Shown here piece after piece: positions 10,504 through 20,974 of a stretch of 64,000 bases of DNA. The DNA is from Poa pratensis (lineage: Eukaryota; Streptophyta; Magnoliopsida; Poales; Poaceae): positions 46,626,758-46,690,757 of the forward strand of contig CAMZMU010000027.1 in NCBI GenBank assembly GCA_947311845.1. The letters run 5' to 3'. The notes beneath the pieces were generated by a model. It was not told where the DNA came from. It searched no databases and was given only the letters and a program-made list of their open reading frames with translations. Position 1 is the stretch's first letter. Every line of letters starts with the position of its first letter. Made by a program: the position numbers and the translations under genes.

Positions 10504-11502
10504 ATGGCCTCCGTATTTGCCTCGTTTTGCTCCTCTTGGTCTCATTTTTCTTGAAACCTAGAGTACTTGTGCAAATCACCGGTAGCTCCATGTTTTATGG
10601 TTAAAACTTGGTAGGATGGTTTCTCTTGACTAGGGAGTGTGTCCCACTAGTTGTCCCTTGTACGCATTTGGTCGATTTCCTCATCGATTTGAGGTCATTC
10701 TCGGGTCGATTTGCACGGCCCGTACTACCGGACCATACGGTCCGGTACTACCGCCCGTGAGGAATTTTGAGCTTATACTTACAGGTTGCAACTAGTTTTT
10801 GTCCTTCTCCTCCATGAACTTATGCACTCATCTTGTTCCCTACCCTATCTACTGCTGTTTCACAGGTAGCCGTCGTGGTAAGAAGCAAAAACGGGTTGAG
10901 GAAGATCTTGAAGATGAACTAGAGCAAGAGGAAGTGCTGCCCGCTAAGACCACCGGTCGTGCTCGTGCCTCCAAGACCTGCTCGCGCTGCTGCTGCACCC
11001 CAAAGAAGTCAGCTCGCAACCTCTCCATCTTGGAAGAATGAGGACTATCAAAAGCTTCGAGAAAGAATCCATAAGATGTGGATCGGTCTCATCTTGTGCG
11101 CCATCCTCACTTTTACACCAATGATCAAGAGAACATCTACAAGGAGAATATCGTGCACAAGCAGTATAAAGTGGTCTTCTTCAACACACCATTGATGTTC
11201 CTATATGCAGAGGCTCGGCACACAAGGGTTACTTTGATGAGACTCTTGCGATGTGTGAAGAGTTTGGGCTCATGAATATCATGAAGGCCAACCAACCTTA
11301 CATTGAGTACTTATCATCTAGTTCTTTGCCACGGTGTACTTTGGTGATGATGATGTAAGGACTATCACATGGATGACCAAGGACACTGTGCTATCTGCCA
11401 CCATGAAGGACTTTGGGATGTTTAGGCTATGAGGATAATGGTGAGGGCTCACCCAGTGGATGGAGGTGGCATGAGAAAATCAGTCCAGCAGCAAGGAGGT
11501 GC
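10504..11502 (+). pseudogene. Second assembled copy of the extra copia ORF, 5' half
   Basis: This is the same sequence as 7081-8086, with single-base losses and gains (for example one G fewer at the exon 1 donor, CTCCGTATTT). It is probably not a second gene but the same locus seen from the next contig. The gypsy target duplication GGTGC lies at 11498-11502. Confidence 0.8.
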
Positions 11503-13192
11503 TGCTAGCGCTAAGTTGACGAGGGAATATCTCCCCGCACAGCGTCAGAAAACTGTTGCTAGCGCTAAGTTGACGAGGGAATATCTCCTGGCAACAGCAC
11601 CGAAACAATGCTTGTACGTCACAACACGTCAGTTGGGAACCCCAAGAGGAAGGTATGATGAGTGCAGCAGCAGTTTTCCCTCAGTATGAAACCAAGGTTT
11701 AATCGACCAGTAGGAAAACGAGGTTTGCTTCGAAGGTGTTGGTGAAGGAGTGTAGTGCGGCGCAACACCAGGGATTCCGGTGCCAACGTGGAACCTGCAC
11801 AACACAATCAAATTACTTTGCCCCAACTTAACAGTGAGGTTGTCAATCTCACCGGCTTGCTGAAAACAAAGGGTTAAACGTATCGAATGGAAGATGTTTG
11901 TTTGCATAAAACAGTAGAGAACAATGATTGCAGTAGATTGTATTTCAGATGTAAAAGAATGGACCGGGGTCCACAGTTCACTAGTGGTGTCTCTCCAATA
12001 AGATAACTAACATGCTGGGTAAACAAATTACAGCTGGGCAATTGACAATTGATAAGTGCATATAACATGCATGTGTGAGTGTGGTGTCTACTATGAGATT
12101 CATTTGGGCATTACGACAAAGTACATAGACCGCTATCCAGCATGCATCTATGCCTAAATAGTCCACTTTCCGGTTAACATCCGTACCCCTTCCAGTATTA
12201 AGTTGCAAGCAACAGACAATTGCATTAAGTAATGTGCGTAATGTAAACAATACATTCATCCTTGAATAAAGCATTGCTGTTTTACCCCTAGTGGCAACAA
12301 CACATCTACAACCTTAGAACTTGCTGTCACTATCCCAGGTTAAATAGAGGTTGAACCCAACTATCATGCATAAATACCCCCTCTTGGAGTTACAAGTATT
12401 CACTGGCCAAGGCTTCAACAAGTAACGGAGAGCATGCAAGATCACAAATGACATAGACATGATAATATAATATTCAGCTCCACATAGGTATCAATATAAG
12501 TCAGATCCCAGCAAACACAACATGTAGCATTACAATAAGATGATCTTGATCATGATAGGCAGCTCACAAGATCTAAACATGATGGCACAAGTGGAGAAGA
12601 CAACCATCTAGCTACTGCTATGGACCCATAGTCCAAGGATGAACTACTCACGCATCACTCCGGAGGCGGGCATGGCGATGTAGAGCCCTCCGGTGATGAT
12701 TCCCCTCTCCGGCAGGGTGCCGGGAAGAGCTTCAGAACCCCCCGAGTTAGGGTTGACGACGGCGGCGGCAGCGAATATGTTCTGGATGAAAGGCTCGGTG
12801 TTTTAGGGTTTTCGCGTCTCGGGGAATAAATAGGCGAAGGGGCGATGTCGGCGGACCCCCGAGGGGCCCAAACCACCAGGCGGCGCGTGGGCCCACTGCC
12901 GCGCCGGTTGGTTTGGCCACCTCGTGGCTCTTCGTCTCTCCTTCGGACTCCGTGTACGTGCTGGAAAAATAGGGACTGGCCTTTTGTTTCGTGCAATTCC
13001 GAGAATATTTCCAGAAGTAACTTTCTGAAACCAAAAACAGCAGAAAACAGGGAACTGGCACTGTGGCATCTTGTTAATAGGTTAGTCCCAGAAAATGCAT
13101 AAAAGTGATACGAAGTGTATATAAAACATGTAGCAAATGGTATAATATAAGCATGGAACAGCAGAAATTATGGATACGTTGGAGACGTATCA
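11503..13192 (-). repeat. gypsy 3' LTR (second assembled copy)
   Basis: It has the same boundaries and the same duplicated left end as 8087-9784, but its body follows 18122-19760 at nearly all sites where 8087-9784 differs. The PPT lies at 13193-13209. Confidence 0.85.
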
Positions 13193-15784
13193 AGCATCCC
13201 CAAGCTTAGTTCTACTCGTCCTCGAGTAGGTAAAACGATAACAACAAATAATTTCTGAGGAGACATGCTTTCACACAATCTTGATCAATATATTGCAAGG
13301 CTCATGTCATGAATGAAGTGACTCAAAGCAATGATCTATAGTTTGCTAACAAATAGATAAAGAGTAAACAATGAATCATATAAGCAAAAACTTTTCATGA
13401 ATAGTACTTTCAAGACAAGCATCAAAAAGTTTTGCATAAGAGGTAACTCATAAAGCAATAGATTCAAAGTAAAAGGCATTGAAGCAACACAAAGGATGAT
13501 TAAGTTTCAGCATTTGCTTTCAACTTGTAACATGTATATCTCATGGATAGTTGTCAACATAAAGCAATATAACAAGTGCAATAAGTAAAATGTAAGAATC
13601 AATGCACACAAAGTTGACACAAGTGTTTGCTTCTAAGATAGAAAGGAGTAGGTAAACTGACTCAACATAAAGTAAAAGATAGGCCCTTCGCAGAGGGAAG
13701 CAGGGATTAAATCATGTGCTAGAGCTTTTTAAGTTTTCGAAAGCATATAGAGAGCACAAAATAAGTATTTGAGAGGTGTTTGTTGTTGTCAACGAATGGT
13801 AGTGGGCACTCTAACCCCCTTGTCAACCAGACTTTCAAGAGCGGCTCCCATGAAGGACGTTATCTCTACCAGCAAGGTAGATCATCCCTCTTCTCTTTTG
13901 TTTACACATGTATTTTAGTTTCTTTATAGATGACACTCCTCCCAACCTTTTGCTTACACAAGCCATGGCTAACCGAATCCTCGGGTGCCTTCCAACATTC
14001 ACATACCATGGAGGAGTGTCTATTGCAAAATTAAGTTGCTTACTGATAAATCAGGGCAAAACATGTGAAGAGAATTATTAATGAAAGTTGTAATTAATTG
14101 GGGCTGGGCACCCCGTTGCCAGCTCTTTTTGCAAATTATTGGATAAGCGGATGTATATGCCACTAGTCCATTGGTGAAAGTCTGTCAGAAGTAAATGACA
14201 AGATTGAAAGATAAAACACCACATACTTCCTCATGAGCTATAAAACATTGACACAAATAAGGAGTAATAAAGTTTTGAATAGTTTAAAGGTAGCACATGA
14301 AATATTTACTTGGAATGGCAGGAAATACCACATAGTAGGTAGGTATGGTGGACACAAATGGCATGGGTTTTGGCTCAAGTTTTGGATGCACGAGAAGCAT
14401 TCCCTCTCAGTACAGAGTTTAGGCTAGCAAGGTTGTTTGAAGCAAACACAAGTATAAACCGGTACAGCAAGAATCACATAAAAACATATTGCAAGTATTA
14501 TAAGACTCTACACTGTCTTCCTTGTTGCTCAAACATTTTACCAGAAAATATCTAGACCTTAGAGAGAACAAATATGCATCCCAAGTCTCAACAAGCTCTA
14601 CGGTAGTTCTCCACTACTAGGCTTTAACTACATGATGCAAGAGCTTAAACATGATCTACTTGAGAGCTCAAAACAATTGCAAAGCATCAAATCAAACAAG
14701 ACAATGATCTACAAGAATGCATATGTCTTTTCCAATACCAACTACTACATGTAGCATTTTCTTTCTTCCAAACAAACACCAATAATTTATTTAAACATAA
14801 ACTCTCCAAATGATAATATAATGCAGCAAGAGAGTATTTATAAACAAGTGCTAACAGCTCGAAGAGATGCATGAAAAACAGGAGCTAAAAGCACTGCAGT
14901 AGCTAGTTAAGAATACTCAACAAATATAAGTGAAGAACATGAGTATTCACATGAAAAAGCGGAGCGTGTCTCTCTCCCACACAAGGATTGCTAGGATCCG
15001 AATTTATTCAAACAAAAACAAAAATAAAAACACACAGACGCTCCAAGTAAAGCGCATAAGATGTGAAAGAATTAAAATATAGTTTCACTAGAGATGACCT
15101 GATAAGTTTGTTGATGAAGAAGGGGATGCCTTGGGCATCCCCAAGCTTAGACGCTTGAGTCTCTCTGAATATGGTTGGGATGAACCACGGGGGCATCCCC
15201 AAGCTTAGGCTTTTCACTCTTCTTGATCACATAATATCACCCTTCTCGCTTGATCCTTGAAAACTTCCTTCACACCAAACTCAAGACAGTTCTCATTAGA
15301 GGGTTAGTGCATAATCAAAAATTCTCATATTCTGTAATGATACAATCAATCCCAAAGCTTCTGGACATTAGCTACAGCCACCAATGCTTTGTGGAGCAAA
15401 GAAATCCACACAAACACAGTAAAAGAGCGAATGCAAAACAAAAGGCAGAATCTGTCAAAAACAGAACAGTCTGGAATGACGAATTTTTTCGAGGCACTTA
15501 AGTTGCTCAGATGGATCTGGCCTAAAATAATGAAAGTTGCGTACATATCTCAGGAATATGCGTGATTTTTTCAGAATTTTTTGAATTTTCTACAGGGAGA
15601 TAAGCTCAAATCCGTGACAGCTAAAAATCTGTCACTGCGCAGAAATCCAAATCTTGCATCAACTTTCAATATAGAACTTTACTTGGCACAACATTGCGAT
15701 AAAATAAAGATACAAAGGAGTTGCTACAGAAGTAACAAAACTCCTTGACTCAAAGAAAACAAAAATAAAGCAAATAAAAACGAT
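13193..15784 (-). other. gypsy 3' non-coding interior with repeated PPT-like motifs
   Basis: No ORF of note is present. The PPT-like string GGGCATCCCCAAGCTTAG (minus: CTAAGCTTGGGGATGCCC) appears at 15133-15150 and 15191-15208, and as the functional-looking copy beside the LTR at 13193. The spacing suggests repeated use or duplication of the PPT in this family. Confidence 0.7.
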
Positions 15785-15844
15785 GGGTTGTCTCCCATAA
15801 GCGCTTTTCTTTAACGCCTTTCAGCTAGGCGCAGAAAGTGAAAA

Positions 15845-16252
15845 TCAAGTGTTATCAAGAGAAGAAGCATCAACATCATAACTTGCTCTAACAATAGAGT
15901 CAAAAGGTAACTTCATTCTCTTCCTAGGGAAGTGTTCCATACCTTTCTTGAGAGGAAATTGGTACCTTATATTACCTTCTTTCATATCAATGATGGCACC
16001 AACAGTTCGAAGAAAAGGTCTTCCCAAAACAATAGGACAAGATGCATTGCATTCAATATCCATAACAATAAAATCAACGGGGACAAGGTTATTGTTTACT
16101 GTAATAAAAACATCATTAACTCGCCCCAAAGGTTTCTTCATAGCATTATCAGCGAGAAAAACATCCAAATAACAATGTTCCAAAGGTGGCAAATCAAGAA
16201 TATCATAAAGCTTCTTGGGCAAAACTGAAATACTTGCACCAAGATCACACAA
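15845..16252 (-). pseudogene. gypsy aspartic protease domain
   Basis: The minus-strand frame contains CDLGASISVLPKKLYD, DFIVMDIE and PIVLGRPFL followed by GAIIDMKEG, the Athila-type retropepsin pattern in which the catalytic site reads C-D-L-G-A-S rather than DSGA. It follows the gag region but is in a different frame because of a small indel near 16250. The coding sequence then ends, and no RT follows. Confidence 0.85.
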
Positions 16253-16837
16253 GGCATTGCAATAAAATCATTCACCTTTACCTTAATGATGGGTTCCCAA
16301 CCATCTTCTAATTTCCTAGGAATAGAAGCTTTAAGTTTCAACTTCTCCTCCCTAGCTTGCAAAAGAGCATTTGTAATATGCTTTGTAAAAGCCAAATTAA
16401 TAGTGCTAGCATTGGGACTTCTAGCTAATTTTTGCAAGAACATAATAACTTCAGAGATGTTACAATCATCAAAATCAAAATCATTATTGTCAATGGTGGT
16501 GGAACCATTGTCTCCAATAGTTTGAAAAATTTCAGCACTTTTATCAGAAAAAGTTTCAGCAGTTTTAGGCAATTTCAAACGCTTTGCAGAAGTAGTAGAG
16601 ACATTACCAACACCAATAACATTACCATCAATAGTAGGAGGTTACTAGCATGTAAACATTAGCATTACTAGTGGTGGTGATAGTACAAACTCTAACTATA
16701 CTATTCTCTTTTTCAAGTTCTTCCTCTTTTTCCCACCTAGCATGCAATTCAGCCAACATCCTAATATTATTATCAATTCGAACTTGGATGGCATTTGCTG
16801 TAGCAAATGACTTAGTATCTTTAACTTCATTAGGCAT
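16138..16837 (-). pseudogene. gypsy gag C-terminal / linker region, frameshifted
   Basis: Two minus-strand frames (16837-16628 and 16578-16138) continue the gag polyprotein between the capsid part and the protease. They include a basic, Glu-rich helix (ELHARWEKEEELEKEN) and an acidic stretch (DNNDFDFDDCNISEV). They are separated from each other and from their neighbours by small indels near 16850, 16600 and 16250. Confidence 0.7.
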
Positions 16838-16848
16838 AACTTTCAGTT

Positions 16849-17934
16849 TTAGAATTTCAACATCATGAGCAAGACTATCAACTTTAGAACAAGATCATCA
16901 ATTTTTTCAAACTTTTCCTCAACAGTTTTATTGAAAGCTTTTTGTGTGCTAATAAATTCTTTAAGCATAGCTTCAAGATCAGAGGACACACTTCTATTGT
17001 TGCTGTAGGAATTACCATAAGAATTGCCATAACCATTTGAAGGATAAGGCTTATAATTGTTGCTACCAAAATTATTCCTATAAGCATTGTTGTTGAAGTT
17101 GTTGTTTTTAATGAAGTTTACATCAACATGCTCTTCTTGAGCAACCAATGAAGCTAAAGGAACATTATTAGGATCAACATGAGATCTACCATTCACAAGC
17201 ATAGACATAATAGCATCAATCTTATCACTCAAAGAGGAGGTTTCTTCAACAGAATTTACCTTCTTACCTTGAGGAGCTCTTTCGGTGTGCCATTCGGAAT
17301 AGTTGATCATCATATCATCAAGTAGCTTTGTTGCTGCACCTAAAGTGATGGACATAAAGGTTCCTCCAGAGGCTGAATCCAATAAGTTCCTTGAGGAAAA
17401 ATTTAATCCTGCATAAAAGGTTTGGATGATCATCCAAGTAGTCAGTCCATGAGTGGGACAATTCTTCACCAAAGATTTCATTCTTTCCCAAGCTTGAGCA
17501 ACATGTTCATTATCAAGTTGTTTAAAATTCATAATGCTACTTCTCAAGGATATAATCTTAGCAGGAGGATAATATTTCCCTATGAAAGCATCTTTGCATT
17601 TTGTCCAAGAATTAATACTATTTCTAGGCAAAGAAAGCAACCATTCTTTAGCTCTTCCTCTCAAGGAGAAAGGAAAAAGTTTCAGTTTTATAATATCCCC
17701 ATCCATATCCTTATACTTTTGCATTTCACAAAGTTCAACAAAGTTATTAAGATGGGCAGCAGCATCATCAGTACTAACACCAGAAAATTGCTCTTTCATA
17801 ACAAGATTTAATAGAGCAGGTTTAATTTCATAAAATTCTGCTGTAGAAGCAGGTGGAGCAATAGGAGTGCATATGAAATCATTGTTGTTTGTGCTAGTGA
17901 AGTCACACAACTTAGTGTTCTCAGGAGTACTCAT
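16849..17934 (-). CDS. gag: gypsy gag (Retrotrans_gag-type), 5' part
   Basis: The start is placed at MSTPENTKLCDF (17934) rather than the upstream in-frame ATG at 17952, because this start is the usual one for Athila-like gags. Residues 50-190 form the Retrotrans_gag domain (EQFSGVSTDDAAAHLNNF, LKLFPFSLRGRAKEWL, YYPPAKIISLRSSI). The C-terminal part is Asn-rich (NNNFNNNAYRNNFGSNNY) and then a coiled coil. A frameshift near 16850 ends the frame. It would form particles that depend on enzymes from an autonomous relative. Confidence 0.85.
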   Translation of the reverse strand: MSTPENTKLCDFTSTNNNDFICTPIAPPASTAEFYEIKPALLNLVMKEQFSGVSTDDAAAHLNNFVELCEMQKYKDMDGDIIKLKLFPFSLRGRAKEWLLSLPRNSINSWTKCKDAFIGKYYPPAKIISLRSSIMNFKQLDNEHVAQAWERMKSLVKNCPTHGLTTWMIIQTFYAGLNFSSRNLLDSASGGTFMSITLGAATKLLDDMMINYSEWHTERAPQGKKVNSVEETSSLSDKIDAIMSMLVNGRSHVDPNNVPLASLVAQEEHVDVNFIKNNNFNNNAYRNNFGSNNYKPYPSNGYGNSYGNSYSNNRSVSSDLEAMLKEFISTQKAFNKTVEEKFEKIDDLVLKLIVLLMMLKF

Positions 17935-18094
17935 TTTGAAAAACAAAATCAAACTGAATTAAACAAGTAACTAATTTTTTTGTGTTTTTGATAAAGAGAG
18001 CAAACAAGACTAAATAAAAATAAACTAAGCAAGACAAATAACAAAGTAAAGAGATTGGGTGTGAGAGACTCCCCTTGCAGAAGCAATTCGTTTT

Positions 18095-18111
18095 CCCCGG
18101 CAACGGCGCCA
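18095..18111 (-). other. Primer binding site, tRNA-Asp
   Basis: The minus strand reads TGGCGCCGTTGCCGGGG, complementary to the 3' end of plant tRNA-Asp(GTC). It lies ten bases inside the 5' LTR end at 18122. Confidence 0.9.
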
Positions 18112-18121
18112 GAAAACGTGT

Positions 18122-19760
18122 TGCTGGCTAAGTTGACGAGGGAATATCTCCCCGGCAATAGCCAGAAACAATGCTTGTACGTCACACGTCAGTTGGGAAC
18201 CCCAAGAGGAAGGTATGATGAGTGCAGCAGTAAGTTTTCCCTCAGTATGAAACCAAGGTTTAATCGAACCAGTAGGAAAACGAGGTTTGCTTCGAAGGTG
18301 TTGGTGAAGGAGTGTAGTGCGGCGCAACACCAGGGATTCCGGTGCCAACGTGGAACCTGCACAACACAATCAAATTACTTTGCCCCAACTTAACAGTGAG
18401 GTTGTCAATCTCACCGGCTTGCTGAAAACAAAGGGTTAAACGTATCGAATGGAAATGATGTTTGTTTGCATAAAACAGTAGAGAACAATGATTGCAGTAG
18501 ATTGTATTTCAGATGTAAAAGAATGGACCGGGGTCCACAGTTCACTAGTGGTGTCTCTCCAATAAGATAACTAACATGCTGGGTAAACAAATTACAGCTG
18601 GGCAATTGACAATTGATAAGTGCATATAACATGCATGTGTGAGTGTGGTGTCTACTATGAGATTCATTTGGGCATTACGACAAAGTACATAGACCGCTAT
18701 CCAGCATGCATCTATGCCTAAATAGTCCACTTTCCGGTTAACATCCGTACCCCTTCCAGTATTAAGTTGCAAGCAACAGACAATTGCATTAAGTAATGTG
18801 CGTAATGTAAACAATACATTCATCCTTGAATAAAGCATTGCTGTTTTACCCCTAGTGGCAACAACACATCTACAACCTTAGAACTTGCTGTCACTATCCC
18901 AGGTTAAATAGAGGTTGAACCCAACTATCATGCATAAATACCCCCTCTTGGAGTTACAAGTATTCACTTGGCCAAGGCTTCAACAAGTAACGGAGAGCAT
19001 GCAAGATCACAAATGACATAGACATGATAATATAATATTCAGCTCCACATAGGTATCAATATAAGTCAGATCCCAGCAAACACAACATGTAGCATTACAA
19101 TAAGATGATCTTGATCATGATAGGCAGCTCACAAGATCTAAACATGATGGCACAAGTGGAGAAGACAACCATCTAGCTACTGCTATGGACCCATAGTCCA
19201 AGGATGAACTACTCACGCATCACTCCGGAGGCGGGCATGGCGATGTAGAGCCCTCCGGTGATGATTCCCCTCTCCGGCAGGGTGCCGGGAAGAGCTTCAG
19301 AACCCCCCGAGTTAGGGTTGACGACGGCGGCGGCAGCGAATATGTTCTGGATGAAAGGCTCGGTGTTTTAGGGTTTTCACGTCTCGGGGAATAAATAGGC
19401 GAAGGGGCGATGTCGGCGGACCCCCGAGGGGCCCAAACCACCAGGCGGCGCGGTGGGCCCACTGCCGCGCCGCCTATGGTTTGGCCACCTCGTGGCTCTT
19501 CGTCTCTCCTTCGGACTCCGTGTACGTGCTGGAAAAATAGGGACTGGCCTTTTGTTTCGTGCAATTCCGAGAATATTTCCAGAAGTAACTTTCTGAAACC
19601 AAAAACAGCAGAAAACAGGGAACTGGCACTGTGGCATCTTGTTAATAGGTTAGTCCCAGAAAATGCATAAAAGTGATACGAAGTGTATATAAAACATGTA
19701 GCAAATGGTATAATATAAGCATGGAACAGCAGAAATTATGGATACGTTGGAGACGTATCA
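18122..19760 (-). repeat. gypsy 5' LTR
   Basis: On the + strand it runs TGCTGGCTAAG...GACGTATCA. On the minus strand it starts TGATACGTCTCCAACG. It is followed on the outer side by the target duplication GGTGC (19761-19765). It lacks the 55-bp terminal duplication seen in the 3' LTR. Confidence 0.92.
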
Positions 19761-20513
19761 GGTGCTTAAACCTATCACCATGGAAGGTGGAACTTGTGGG
19801 CAAACAGCTCATCTTATTCGCCCCTTCGAGATTCTGCATCGCGTGTACCGTGAGACCATAGCACCTCATGTGGGTAATTGGGATCAAGTTCATGGCTTTG
19901 TGTTTGATCTTCTCGAGCTCTCCAAGGAAAACCAAGGCAAAGGTCTAAAGCTTGATGTGATGGACTTTATGTGGAACGAGATGTGGGCCACCGTCATTGA
20001 CCGGAGGGCCCCTATCTATGGCCCCTATATTATGAAGCTTATTCGTCGTCAGTGGTCACTTGAGAAAAATGGAGAAGACATTATGAAAGATGGCAGCACC
20101 ATTACTACTCATGAGGTGAAGCATCTTAGGATTAAGTCTCATACTCCTCCCAAAAAAAGGCCTTGGATACTGAGGCTGTTGCTGAAGCTGCTAGAGCTAG
20201 TGGGGTTGCCCCACCTCTTGAGGAACCTTCTTGGTTTAAGAAATACCTGATCAAGCTCAAGAAAGCTTTTCTCCTCAAGCTTGACCTTCAAGAGCGCCTA
20301 TATGATGCCCATGTGTACCACAAGAAGGCTGCTGCCCGTCAGAAGGTAATGATGGTCCACCAGGTTATGACGGTGTCCCCAGGTTCCGAAGAACAAATCA
20401 CTCCAAAAGAGAAGTGGATCTCCAAGCATAGCTGTTGGTCTGATGATGATGATGTCGTTGGTACTTCCTCTTCACAGACCGAGGGTCCTTCTCACGACGG
20501 TGGGGGAGTTTGA
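19761..20513 (+). pseudogene. Extra post-pol copia ORF, 3' half
   Basis: This resumes in frame with 8086 when one GGTGC is removed. It encodes LIRPFEILHRVYRETIAPH, NWDQVHGFVFDLLE and WATVIDRRAPIYGPYIM, then a basic segment. An A7 run at about 20152-20158 shifts the frame by one base, and the rest (WFKKYLIKLKKAFLLK ... DDDDVVGTSSSQTEG) reads in another frame to a TGA at 20511. The C-terminus is Ser/Asp-rich. No catalytic motif is recognised. Together with the first half it would make a protein of roughly 470 residues. Confidence 0.6.
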
Positions 20514-20974
20514 TTCTCCTAGGGACGATCTAGCTCTACACCTCTTCTTTTTTGGCATTTCTATGACAAAGGGGGAGAATGTTTCTCTATAGGACCATGG
20601 GATTTGCATGGGGAGAAACACAAGCGTGCTCTTTCTTTGATCATTTTGCTTGTGTTTCATTTTATTTGTTTATTTGCTTTGAACTCCTCTATGCATGGTG
20701 TAAGACATGTCGAGACTTTGTGCTGTTGTAATATGACCTAATCTAGCTATCTATATTGTACTCCTTCGTTATTATGTGTTGCAAGTTGTTCCTTATTTGT
20801 ATCTTTATGAACTTGCTTGGTTTGTAAAATATAGGGGAGCTCCGCCCATTTGAATGTTGTGTTTTGCATTCCAAAGCAAACTCAAATAAACACACATTTG
20901 GTAACGCCCGTCTATCTTTTGCAAATCAATTCTTTGTCCTAATTGTGTTGTCATCAAACACCAAAAGGGGAGAT
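20514..20974 (+). other. copia 3' non-coding region with PPT
   Basis: This non-coding AT-rich region contains ACAAAGGGGGAGAATG at about 20566-20581. The polypurine tract AAAAGGGGAGAT lies at 20963-20974 immediately before the 3' LTR and would prime plus-strand synthesis. Confidence 0.8.

Larger units (their letters stand above)
10405..13797. repeat. Second copy of the 3.4 kb block
   Basis: It matches 6979-10391 along its whole length. In the copia part (10405-11502) the differences are almost all one- or two-base indels, many in homopolymers, as expected from low consensus quality at a contig end. In the gypsy part there are also substitutions. The sequence then continues into unique gypsy interior at 13798. 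Confidence 0.88.
8087..19760 (-). mobile_element. Non-autonomous Athila-like gypsy retrotransposon (gag-protease only)
   Basis: LTRs start TGATACGTCTCC on the minus strand. A tRNA-Asp PBS lies next to the right-hand (5') LTR, and a CTTGGGGATGC polypurine tract abuts the left-hand (3') LTR. The internal region encodes gag and an aspartic protease. A GCGCTTATGGGAGACAACCC motif (15785-15804, minus) follows, close to a motif that comes after coding sequence in Athila-type elements. No RT, RNase H or integrase is present. The stated span includes the duplicated block; without it the element is about 8.3 kb. The 5-bp duplications GGTGC flank it. Confidence 0.88.

Noticed and set aside
10405..13797. 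A genuine tandem duplication or a second gypsy insertion
   Set aside because: The duplicated copies end exactly at the N gap and share the same insertion site and target duplication, which points to contig overlap.
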